A stretch of DNA of 64,000 nt, from contig JBCBKP010000016.1 of NCBI GenBank assembly GCA_038521625.1, positions 10,152 to 74,151 on the forward strand, written 5' to 3'. The first letter of the stretch is position 1. Every line of letters begins with the position of its first letter. Of the stretch, positions 8,948-15,977 are shown in pieces. Source of the DNA: JBCBKP01 sp038521625. Lineage in GTDB: Bacteria > Planctomycetota > Phycisphaerae > Phycisphaerales > UBA1924. The position numbers and the translations under genes are program-made. Below the pieces are notes generated by a model, which did no database searches, was not told the origin of the DNA, and saw nothing but the letters and a program-made list of their open reading frames with translations.

Positions 8948-9343
8948 CTAGCCGAGGCCGAGCGGATCGTCGTGCCGCGGCCCCTCGTCCCCCGGCGCCC
9001 GCTCCCGCCCCTCGACCTGCCCGCCCGCCCGAGCCGGATCGATCTCACGGAGGTACTCCCAGGTGTACAGCCCGGTGTTGTGCCCGTCGCTGAAATGGAT
9101 CTTGATCGCGTAATTGCCGACCAGCTCGGCGCCGTTCGCGACGACGCCCTCACCCCCCGGCGAGGACGGCAGCACCGTCAGCGGGTTCGACCGGATGGCC
9201 TTGCGCAGCTCACGCTGATCGGCCGAGGGCGACAGCCGCCTCAGGTACGCGATCGGGTAGCGAGAGACCGAGCCGTCGGCCCACTCGATGGTGAGGGCCT
9301 CGTCTCGCTTCAGGTCCAGGCGGGCCGGCGTGTTCGCGTTCAT
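8948..9343 (-). CDS. DUF971 (gamma-butyrobetaine hydroxylase N-terminal-like) protein
   Basis: 131 residues. It matches the small stand-alone DUF971/GBBH-like N-terminal domain: LTIEWADGSVSRYPIAYLRR near the N-terminus and HFSDGHNTGLYTWEYLRE near residue 100. In BBOX-type hydroxylases this fold is an N-terminal zinc-binding domain. Stand-alone versions are often linked to Fe-S cluster assembly genes, but no Fe-S carrier gene adjoins here and the canonical zinc cysteines are not seen. The acidic C-terminal tail is unconserved. It is divergent from pyrF with only a few bases between the possible starts. Confidence 0.85.
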   Translation of the reverse strand: MNANTPARLDLKRDEALTIEWADGSVSRYPIAYLRRLSPSADQRELRKAIRSNPLTVLPSSPGGEGVVANGAELVGNYAIKIHFSDGHNTGLYTWEYLREIDPARAGGQVEGRERAPGDEGPRHDDPLGLG

Positions 9344-9369
9344 CGCGCGTGAACCTTATGGTGCTCACC

Positions 9370-10245
9370 ATGACCGCAGCGGCGATCGTTCAGCCCAGAT
9401 TCTCCGACAGGCTCGCCGAACGCATCGCCCACGTCGGCGCGCCGCTCTGCGTCGGGCTCGATCCCGTGCTCGAGCGGCTGCCCGCCGAGATCGAGACGGC
9501 CGACCCCTCGGCTGCCTTCGAGGCGTTCTCGGCCCGCCTGATTGACGCCGTCGGGACCACCGCGGCCGCGATCAAGCCGCAGTCGGCCTGCTTCGAGCGT
9601 CTCGGATGGCGCGGCGTCCGCGCGCTCGAGCGCACCATCGGGCGCGCCCGCGACGCCGGCCTCGTAGTCGTCCTCGACGTCAAGCGCGGCGACATCGGGC
9701 TCAGCGCGGCGCACTACGCGGCCGCCGCCCGGGACGCCGGCGCCGACGCCGTGACCGTGAGTCCCTACATGGGCCCGAGCTCGATCGAGCCCTTCCTCGA
9801 TGCGGGCCTGGGCGTCTTCGCGCTCGTGCGCACCAGCAATCCCGACAGCGACGCGGTCCAGTCGGTCGCGACCTCGGACGGCTCGAGCGTGGCCGAGCGG
9901 GTCGCCCGGATGGTCGCCGAGATCGGCGCGTCGTGCACCGGGGCTCGCGGCCTCAGCGATCTCGGCGCGGTCGTGGGCGCGACCAAGGCGCAAGACGGCC
10001 CCGCGCTGCGGGCCGCCATGCCCGATCAGGTCTTCCTCGTGCCCGGGATCGGCGCGCAGGGCGGCAAGGTCGAGGACCTGCGCCCGCTCGTCCGGGCCGG
10101 CGCGACGGGCGCAAACGAAAGCGGCTTGCTGGTGACAGCAAGCCGCTCGGTGATCTATCCGGATGTCGAGGCGGGCGAGCACTGGACGGACGCAGCGCGT
10201 CGCTCGGCGGAGACGCTGGCGACGCGACTCCGCGTCCTCCTCTAG
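9370..10245 (+). CDS. pyrF: Orotidine 5'-phosphate decarboxylase
   Basis: Converts OMP to UMP, the last step of de novo pyrimidine synthesis. The family start SDRLAERIAHVGAPLCVGLDP follows the chosen ATG within about 10 residues; GTG at 9349 and ATG at 9358 are alternatives. Catalytic residues lie in VVLDVKRGDIGLSA (the Asp-Lys...Asp array of group 2 OMP decarboxylases). TVSPYMGPSSIEPF and FLVPGIGAQGG bind phosphate, and the Arg near the end is in VTASRSVIYPD. 291 residues, as usual for the long group 2 form. It contains a perfect 11-bp inverted repeat at 10120..10147. Its stop codon shares the palindrome CTAG with the stop of the convergent gene. Confidence 0.94.
   Translation: MTAAAIVQPRFSDRLAERIAHVGAPLCVGLDPVLERLPAEIETADPSAAFEAFSARLIDAVGTTAAAIKPQSACFERLGWRGVRALERTIGRARDAGLVVVLDVKRGDIGLSAAHYAAAARDAGADAVTVSPYMGPSSIEPFLDAGLGVFALVRTSNPDSDAVQSVATSDGSSVAERVARMVAEIGASCTGARGLSDLGAVVGATKAQDGPALRAAMPDQVFLVPGIGAQGGKVEDLRPLVRAGATGANESGLLVTASRSVIYPDVEAGEHWTDAARRSAETLATRLRVLL
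10120..10147. repeat. Perfect 11-bp inverted repeat inside pyrF
   Basis: The arms AGCGGCTTGCT and AGCAAGCCGCT are exactly complementary around a 6-nt loop, GGTGAC. It lies about 100 bp before the pyrF stop and codes for the ESGLLVTASRS segment next to the phosphate-binding Arg. A stem this perfect in coding DNA is unusual and would form a strong mRNA hairpin. No T-run follows, so it is not a classical terminator. Confidence 0.7.
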
Positions 10246-10997
10246 CCGCGACGCCGACGCGTCGCCAGCAGGCCCGCGAGGCCGGCGATGGCGGCCGAGC
10301 CCGGGGTCGGGACCAGCGACTCGGTGGTGATGAGCCCGCTGATCTGGAAGGGCGTCGAGAAGACCGCGACCTCGGAGTTGAACGGGTTCGGCAGGATCGA
10401 GATCGCGCCGAAGCCGATGCCCGGCGTCAGCTCGAGCTCCTCGGCGAAGAAGCTGGTGCCGTCCACGCCGTTGAACTGTTGGTTCAGGACCCCCGACGTG
10501 CCGTCCGGGATGAACGAGGCCGACGTGATGAAGATCTCCAGTGTGTTCGTGACCGAGCTCGTCACGCCGGGCACGCCGTTGAAGTTGAAGACGAGCTGAT
10601 CGCCGTCGGTGTCGGTCACGACCATCGTGCCGTTGACCGACGGGTTCAGCGCGTCGCTGCCGTCGAGGTTGACCGTGACAACTACGCCCGATGGGTCGTT
10701 GACGAGCGAGCCGTCCGTGAACAACGCCGTGGTCGAGGGGCCGATGATCTGCGGCGCCACGCCGTCGAACGGCGCGATGGGCGTCTGGGTGACGTCGCCG
10801 GCGGCGAGGTTCGACGCCGGCAGCCCGGTGAAGACGAACGTCGAGACCTCGTCGATCTCGGTGAGACTGTCCAGGAACAGATCGCTGAACGCGAACGAGA
10901 TCAGCGAGTCCGTGGTCACCTGGCCGGCCACGCCGGAGCTCAGAGCGACGATGGGTGCGAGCGCGGCGATCGCGCTCCGTGTGCGTGAGTCGCGCAC
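10242..10997 (-). CDS. Secreted protein with PEP-CTERM-type sorting tail
   Basis: 251 residues from a GTG start preceded by GAGAGGAG at good spacing; the longer in-frame extension has no such site. Residues 1-26 are a signal peptide (RDSRTRSAIAALAPIVALSSGVAG). The middle is beta-rich with Asn/Asp/Thr-rich strands (VVVTVNLDGSDALNPS, MVVTDTDGDQLVFNFNG). The last 23 residues are the sorting signal: VPTPGS, a hydrophobic helix (AAIAGLAGLLA), then TRRRRG. Such tails direct exosortase-dependent processing and surface display, but no exosortase is in this window. The functional role is unknown. It converges on pyrF with a 4-nt overlap of stop codons. Confidence 0.8.
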   Translation of the reverse strand: MRDSRTRSAIAALAPIVALSSGVAGQVTTDSLISFAFSDLFLDSLTEIDEVSTFVFTGLPASNLAAGDVTQTPIAPFDGVAPQIIGPSTTALFTDGSLVNDPSGVVVTVNLDGSDALNPSVNGTMVVTDTDGDQLVFNFNGVPGVTSSVTNTLEIFITSASFIPDGTSGVLNQQFNGVDGTSFFAEELELTPGIGFGAISILPNPFNSEVAVFSTPFQISGLITTESLVPTPGSAAIAGLAGLLATRRRRG

Positions 10998-11222
10998 GTG
11001 GCGGCTCCTCTCTTTCCAGCCTGTCGGAGACCGGTCCGCCCCAGCCGTTCCAGGTGCGAGACCAGCCGTCACCCGTAAGGTGCGCTCGCTCAGCGGGCGT
11101 GCCAGGAATTCCGGATAGAAACCCGAGAACGTGGTGTTTCGGTCACACGGGCGAGGCCTGCCCGGGCGGGATGGGTCCGGATAGAGGTGGGGCTAGGGCG
11201 GCAGAGACCCGCCAGGCGCGCG
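10998..11222. promoter_or_regulatory. Upstream region of the PEP-CTERM gene and 3' region of nuoI
   Basis: Both flanking genes are on the minus strand. The region must carry the promoter of the PEP-CTERM gene and the end of nuoI transcription. I see no strong hairpin with a T-run and no supported small gene. Confidence 0.35.
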
Positions 11223-11786
11223 TCACATCGGCTTCTTGTCGATCGTGACGTCGAAGACCTCGAGGAGCTTCTCTTTGTCGAACACCATCTCCTGGCGAGA
11301 GAGCCCCACGATGTCGTACTCGGTGGTCATCTCGATCGCGTCCACCGGGCACGCCTCCTCGCACATCCCGCAGAAGATGCACCGGAGCTCGTCGATCTCG
11401 AACTTCTTCGGGTACTTCTCGCGGTCGTCCCAGGGGCTCTCGGCCGCGACGATGTGGATGCAGTTCGCCGGGCAGATCGTCGGGCACATCATGCAGGCGA
11501 CGCACTTCACCCGACCGTCCTCGTCGCGGTTCAGACGGTGCACACCCCGAAAATTCCCCGCATTGATCCCCCCCTCGAGGACCGGCTTCTGCTCCCGCCG
11601 CTCCTCGGGGTACTGGATCGTCCGGCTCGTCTTCGGCTGCCCGGGCATCTTGCTCTGCCCGAAGCTCGTAAAGAAGTGACGAAGCGTCGTCCCGAAGCCC
11701 TTGAAGATCTCCGGCAGGTACACGCTCTCCGACCGGTTCATCGGGGTGCGCGAGATCTGGATCACATCTTCATCGCGGATCGCCAT
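11223..11786 (-). CDS. nuoI: NADH-quinone oxidoreductase subunit I (NuoI-like 4Fe-4S protein)
   Basis: 187 residues. Two canonical [4Fe-4S] motifs are present: CVACMMCPTICP (residues about 95-106) and CIFCGMCEEACP (about 135-146), with spacing and flanks (FEIDELRCIFCGMCEEACPVDAI) of NuoI, the hydrophilic arm subunit that carries clusters N6a and N6b to the quinone site of complex I. The N-terminal amphipathic segment (YLPEIFKGFGTTLRHFFTSF) matches the membrane-facing helix of NuoI. No other nuo gene adjoins, which is unusual because nuoI normally sits between nuoH and nuoJ. It may serve complex I genes elsewhere on the chromosome. Confidence 0.88.
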   Translation of the reverse strand: MAIRDEDVIQISRTPMNRSESVYLPEIFKGFGTTLRHFFTSFGQSKMPGQPKTSRTIQYPEERREQKPVLEGGINAGNFRGVHRLNRDEDGRVKCVACMMCPTICPANCIHIVAAESPWDDREKYPKKFEIDELRCIFCGMCEEACPVDAIEMTTEYDIVGLSRQEMVFDKEKLLEVFDVTIDKKPM

Positions 11787-11846
11787 GGCGGCCGACTATA
11801 GAAGCCGCACCCACTCCCCGCCCGCGCCCAGAGATACGATGTCGAG

Positions 11847-12605
11847 ATGTCCAATCGCGGCACCCCGCTCTTCGAGCTCGTCGGACAGGCCAAGAAGGCC
11901 GAACAGCCGCGCCTCGCCGACGACTCGCCACCCCAGCGCCGCAGCGAGGAGGTCCACGCCGATCGCGAGGCCGCCCCGGGGCGTGGGAGCACCGTCTGGT
12001 ACCTCCTGATCGCCGGCGCCCTCGGCATCGGGTTTGTCGGGTATTCGATCGGGTATCAGGTCGGCTTGAACGCCGCCTCGGCGCCGCCGGACGTCGCCGC
12101 GGGCGGCACGCTCGAGACCGAGTCCTCACCGTCCGGTCGGACGGGGGAGGAGCGGGCGGGTCCAACCGGCGATACGGCAGTGCTGGGCCAGCGACAGCCC
12201 GAGACCGGCGAGGGGGGCGCCGGCGGCGATTTCGACGCCGGGTGGGCGATCTACACCGTCCGGGGCGGGATCGATGACGATCCCCGCCAGACCGGCATGA
12301 ACTATCTGGCCCTCGCCACGCTGCCCCGGGAGGACGCCATCGCCGCCATCCGATACCTCGCCTCCAGGGGCGTCCAGGCCGTCGCGGTGACGCCCGAGGT
12401 TGATCCGAGCGGCCGGCCCGCCAAAAGTTCTGCCCGGTACGTCGTGCACTCGCTAAAGGTGGCGATCCCGGGCAACCAGTTCAGCCAGTCCCGCGCCCGG
12501 CGCGAGGCCCACGAGCGAGAGGTGGGCGAGATCGGACGCGAGTGGCTGAGCGAGGGCGGCGCGTCGAACTTCTCGGCGACCGGTTGGAGCGCGTTCCGAG
12601 GCTGA
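11847..12605 (+). CDS. Single-span membrane-anchored protein with C-terminal alpha/beta domain
   Basis: 252 residues, unrecognised family. Residues 1-48 are cytoplasmic and charged, 50-72 form one transmembrane helix (TVWYLLIAGALGIGFVGYSI), 75-125 are a low-complexity Gly/Ser/Glu linker, and 128-225 are a compact domain. That domain starts WAIYTVRGGIDDDPRQTGMNY and contains LPREDAIAAIRYLASRGVQAVAV and RYVVHSLKVAI. The alternation of strand, helix (AIAAIRYLASRGV) and strand is like SPOR-type or small peptide-binding folds, and the RYLASRG...AVAV pattern recalls SPOR repeats, but identity is not secure. Divergent from nuoI, spacing 60 bp. Confidence 0.6.
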   Translation: MSNRGTPLFELVGQAKKAEQPRLADDSPPQRRSEEVHADREAAPGRGSTVWYLLIAGALGIGFVGYSIGYQVGLNAASAPPDVAAGGTLETESSPSGRTGEERAGPTGDTAVLGQRQPETGEGGAGGDFDAGWAIYTVRGGIDDDPRQTGMNYLALATLPREDAIAAIRYLASRGVQAVAVTPEVDPSGRPAKSSARYVVHSLKVAIPGNQFSQSRARREAHEREVGEIGREWLSEGGASNFSATGWSAFRG

Positions 12606-12662
12606 AGCCCGGAGCGAGCGGTGGACACGAGCCGGGACGACCGGCCTGAAGGAGTGTGGGCG

Positions 12663-12821
12663 ATGAGCCTCGACCCCTCGCTGAAGATCAAGGGCGGCCT
12701 GACCGGCAAGCGGAGCGTCATGACCCGCGCCGAGCGCGTCGAAGCGCTCAAGAACGAGAAGCGGATCGATCCGAAAAAGGACGCCGCACTCGGACTGCCG
12801 AAGACCAAGGTCGTCGAGTGA
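12663..12821 (+). CDS. Small basic protein (Planctomycetes/Verrucomicrobia/Chlamydiae type)
   Basis: 52 residues from MSLDPSLK, with AAGGAG upstream; a longer reading from 12621 is not needed. The sequence fits the conserved small basic protein family of the PVC superphylum: MSLDxSLK, then GGLTGKRSVMTRAERVEALK, then a Lys-rich turn and ALGLPKTKV at the end. The family is short, basic and near-universal in the superphylum, and has been suspected to bind RNA or ribosomes, without proof that I know of. It sits 57 bp after the preceding gene and 36 bp before the aminotransferase on the same strand. Confidence 0.85.
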   Translation: MSLDPSLKIKGGLTGKRSVMTRAERVEALKNEKRIDPKKDAALGLPKTKVVE

Positions 12822-12857
12822 TCCGCCGCGCCGGCGGCCTCCCAAGGACCAACTGAG

Positions 12858-14045
12858 ATGCCGGGCGCCGGAGAGCACCTGCTCAGCGAACGCTCCGCGG
12901 GCGTCTCGCTGTCTCGCATCCGCAAACTGCTCGAGCACGCCGCGACCATCAAGGACCCGATCAACCTCACGATCGGGCAGCCCGACTTCCCCGTCGACGA
13001 CAAGCTCAAGTCGGCCGCCGTCCGCGCTATCAATTCCAACCTCAACGGCTACGCGATCTCGCGCGGCTACAACCCGCTCGTCCGCGCCTGCGAGCGCCAC
13101 ATCGCCCGCGATCTCGGTTGGCCGTTCGGCGGCGACGCCGATCCGTCGCTCATCGTGACCAGCGGCACGTCCGGCGCGCTGCTCCTCGCGATCCTCTCGC
13201 TGCTGAACCCCGGCGACGAGATCGTCCTCCCCGACCCGTACTTCATCGCGTACCCCGCGATGGCACGCCTCGGCGGCGCGACCGCGGTCTACTGCGACGT
13301 CCACCCCGACTTCCGAATGACCGCCGAGCGCGTCGAGCCGCTGATCACCGACAAGACCAAGGCCGTCCTGTTCAACTCGCCCAGCAACCCGGGCGGGGTC
13401 GTCCTGGACTCGGGCGCGTGCGGCGAGCTTGCCGAGCTCTGCCGCGAGAGGGGCGTCATCCTCATCTCCGACGAGATCTACGACGAGTTCACCTTCGACG
13501 AGGGCCGGACCGAGCGGGCCGCCGACCCGTCGCTCGGTCTCCGCTGCCCGAGCCCAGCGAGGCGCGACGGCGCGCACGAGCACACGCTCGTCGTCCGCGG
13601 GTTCGGCAAGACCTACGGCGTCACCGGCTGGCGGCTCGGATACGCGACCGGCCCGGCCTGGCTCATCGACTCGATGCTCAAGATGCAGCAGTACACCTTC
13701 GTCTGCCCGCCCACGCCGCTCCAGGCCGCGGCGGTCGAGGCGTTCGAGGTGGACGTCACGCGGCACGTCTCGACCTACGAGCGCCGCGCCAGGATGGTCG
13801 TCGACGGCGTCGGCGATCTGACGAGCGTCGCCAAGCCCCACGGCGCGTTCTACGCCTACGTCGAGATCCCCGCCCGGCTCGGCAGCGCCGAGGCCTTCGT
13901 CGACCGCTGCGTCGAGAACAAGCTGCTCGTCATCCCCGGCACCGCGTTCAGCCGCCGCGACACGCACATCCGCGTGAGCCTCGCCGCGCCCGACGAGACC
14001 ATCGCCCGCGGCGTCGAGGTGCTGCGCCGGCTGCTCTCCGCCTGA
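12858..14045 (+). CDS. Class I aminotransferase (aspartate/aromatic type)
   Basis: 395 residues, full-length fold-type I aminotransferase. PLP lysine is Lys251 in GFGKTYGVTGWRLGY. Supporting motifs are LTIGQPDFPV (N-terminal substrate loop), VTSGTSGALLLAI (phosphate cup), FNSPSNPGG, LISDEIYDEF (PLP pyridine Asp and Tyr) and the carboxylate Arg in HIRVSLA. This pattern matches AspC/PatA/ArAT subfamily I-gamma enzymes that transaminate aspartate or aromatic amino acids; exact specificity cannot be read here. It is one of two aminotransferases in the window and is not a close duplicate of 3363..4502. Confidence 0.93.
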   Translation: MPGAGEHLLSERSAGVSLSRIRKLLEHAATIKDPINLTIGQPDFPVDDKLKSAAVRAINSNLNGYAISRGYNPLVRACERHIARDLGWPFGGDADPSLIVTSGTSGALLLAILSLLNPGDEIVLPDPYFIAYPAMARLGGATAVYCDVHPDFRMTAERVEPLITDKTKAVLFNSPSNPGGVVLDSGACGELAELCRERGVILISDEIYDEFTFDEGRTERAADPSLGLRCPSPARRDGAHEHTLVVRGFGKTYGVTGWRLGYATGPAWLIDSMLKMQQYTFVCPPTPLQAAAVEAFEVDVTRHVSTYERRARMVVDGVGDLTSVAKPHGAFYAYVEIPARLGSAEAFVDRCVENKLLVIPGTAFSRRDTHIRVSLAAPDETIARGVEVLRRLLSA

Positions 14046-14060
14046 TCCCGCGAGCGCCCG

Positions 14061-14843
14061 CTAGAACTTGATGACCAGGCGGGCGAACACGCCCTCCTGG
14101 TCGAGCGTCGGGTCGGGGCCGCTCATGTCGATCGTCGACTCGATGAACCGGTACCCCGCGCTCAGCGAGACGTTGCGGTGCAGACGCAGCGTCGCGTCCG
14201 CCTCGAACTGCAGCAGCGTCGCGCCCGTCGCGATCGCGTGCGTCGAGGCGGCGCCGCCGAGCAGCAACGAATCCGTGAGCTTCAGCCGGACGTCCGAGCC
14301 GATCACCGGCACCGCCCGCGCGGTCCGCTCGTCGCCCAGCCCGCCGTACCCGCCGTCCGCGTCGTAGCGCACCGCGAACGTGCGGAGCCCGCCGAGCACG
14401 CCGATCTCCACCAAATCCGAGTCGATCGCGTTCCACCGGAGCCCGAGGTCGATCGACTCCGCGTCGAGCCGGTCACCGCTGAACGTCGACGGGCGCTCGC
14501 GCGGACGCGGCGCGTTCAGCGCCGCGGCCTCCGCCCCGAGCGCCAGCCGCTCGAGGCTGTCCGCGCGGTCGAGCTCGAGCGCGACCTGCGGAGAATCGAC
14601 CGACCCGGACATCTCCGGGTCGAACATCTCCGCTTCGCTCCGGGCTGTCGTGAGACGCACCGCGGTGGCACGCGCCGCGCGGAGATCGAGCACCGCGCTC
14701 GCTTCCGGCTCCGAACGAGCGGTGGGCTCAGCGCCGGATTGGGCGGCGATCGTGCGTGGAGCGAGCGACAGCGCGGCGACGAGCATCACCGGAAGCCACG
14801 AGACACACGCCCCGCCGAGGCGCTTCGCGACACAGGCACGCAT
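14061..14843 (-). CDS. Outer-membrane beta-barrel-like protein
   Basis: 260 residues from Met (RACVAKRL). Residues 1-33 are a signal peptide (VSWLPVMLVAALSLAPRTIAAQ). The mature part has alternating beta strands in its second half (IDLGLRWNAIDSDLVEIGVL, RLHRNVSLSAGYRFIES) and ends in an aromatic residue after a strand (VFARLVIKF), the typical last strand of outer-membrane barrels inserted by BamA. The N-terminal mature region is Ala/Glu/Arg-rich and may be a periplasmic helix. I do not recognise a specific family. It converges on the aminotransferase with a 15-bp gap. Confidence 0.65.
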   Translation of the reverse strand: MRACVAKRLGGACVSWLPVMLVAALSLAPRTIAAQSGAEPTARSEPEASAVLDLRAARATAVRLTTARSEAEMFDPEMSGSVDSPQVALELDRADSLERLALGAEAAALNAPRPRERPSTFSGDRLDAESIDLGLRWNAIDSDLVEIGVLGGLRTFAVRYDADGGYGGLGDERTARAVPVIGSDVRLKLTDSLLLGGAASTHAIATGATLLQFEADATLRLHRNVSLSAGYRFIESTIDMSGPDPTLDQEGVFARLVIKF

Positions 14844-14894
14844 GGGAAAATTGTACCCGCGCCCGTCGGCGGGCAACGCGTGCTGCGCGGCCCG

Positions 14895-15620
14895 TCAGCC
14901 GGTCTCGCCCGCCGGCGCGGGCTCCGCCCGGTCGGACTTGCCCGCCGTGAGCGGGCGAACCGGCGAGAGGCCGGACGCGATGGCGATCCTGGCCAGCTCC
15001 ACCCGGTTTGTTATCCCTAGCTTGTTTCCGAGGCTCACGCGGTGCCATTCGATCGTCTTCACCGAGCGGTGCAGCGCCTGCGCGATCGCGGCGGTCGACA
15101 TCCCCATCCCGATGTGCCGCAGCACGTCGATCTCGCGCGCGGTGAGCTGCGAGAGCGGGCCCGCGTCGTCGTGCCGGGCGCGGAGCAGATGGGCGCCGCC
15201 GTCGCCGGTCGTCTCGGCACCCTCCACCGAGGGGGCGCACTGTCGGAGCGTCATCAGCACGCACCGGTCGTCGATCGGGCGGACGGTCGCCAGGCAGTGC
15301 AGCCCGCCGATCAGACCCTCGACCTTGATCGGTTTCGCGTGCTCGATCGCGAGTCGCACGAGGTCGAGCCGCTCGCTGCCGACCCGACCCGGAAGAAGAT
15401 CGCTGAGCGAAGCGCCCGCGTCCGGATCGATCCCGCCGAAGAGCTCTCGAGCTTCCGGGTTCGCGTCCAGCAGCGCGCCGTCACGGTCCAGCATCAGGAC
15501 CGCGGCACCCGTGTCGTTCCAGAGGGCCTCGCGCAGAAGCGCCGAGGCCATTCCGTTCATCGTTTGACCGGCGAGAGGCTTCGCCTCCGCGATCGTTCCA
15601 TTCTCGTGCGTGCGCATCAT
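14895..15620 (-). CDS. PAS domain LuxR-family transcriptional regulator
   Basis: About 241 residues from the first Met of MMRTHENG. Residues about 35-140 form a PAS-like sensor (AAVLMLDRDGALLDANPEARELFGG, then DLLPGRVGSERLDLVR and HCLATVRPIDDRCVLMTLR). The C-terminal 60 residues are a LuxR/GerE helix-turn-helix: LTAREIDVLRHIGMGMS, TAAIAQALHRSVKTIEWHR, then LGNKLGITNRVELARIA. The PAS is followed by a helix-turn-helix without a receiver domain, so it should sense a ligand or redox cue directly. No kinase adjoins. The stop is followed by the outer-membrane gene on the same strand. Confidence 0.88.
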   Translation of the reverse strand: MMRTHENGTIAEAKPLAGQTMNGMASALLREALWNDTGAAVLMLDRDGALLDANPEARELFGGIDPDAGASLSDLLPGRVGSERLDLVRLAIEHAKPIKVEGLIGGLHCLATVRPIDDRCVLMTLRQCAPSVEGAETTGDGGAHLLRARHDDAGPLSQLTAREIDVLRHIGMGMSTAAIAQALHRSVKTIEWHRVSLGNKLGITNRVELARIAIASGLSPVRPLTAGKSDRAEPAPAGETG

Positions 15621-15977
15621 GCTGCCGCTCCGTCCGTCCTCGACCCGCATCGGCACTGGAGCGAGCGCTCCGATGTCGGCCCTGATGGCGCGACATCACC
15701 GACGCGATCGCGTGCGAGCCTGAGACTCCCCCGCGGACTGGTGCTGCGGGCTTCTACAAATCGAGTCCCACGCGAGCAACACCAGCCCATCGAAGAACAT
15801 AGCGAAGATGCTCGATGTGCGCATCGCTTTCATTCCGGAACCCCCGGAAATCCTGGGTCCGCTTCTGAGTAGGGACAAAACCGGGGGTCTGGGAAGGACA
15901 TACAAACGTCGCAATGCCCGAGGTTGCCCAGGTTCGCAGTAGGGATCCGGATGGATTACCGCAGCGAGCTTCGACAT
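15621..15977. promoter_or_regulatory. Intergenic region between thrS end and PAS-LuxR start
   Basis: 357 bp with both flanking genes on the minus strand. It must hold the luxR-type promoter and the thrS 3' end. CCCCCGG at 15841 and CCGGGGG at 15881 are complementary but 33 bp apart. TTCCGGAA at 15835 is a short palindrome. No convincing small gene: the frame at 15696..15977 is Arg/Ser-rich and lacks conserved features. Confidence 0.4.
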
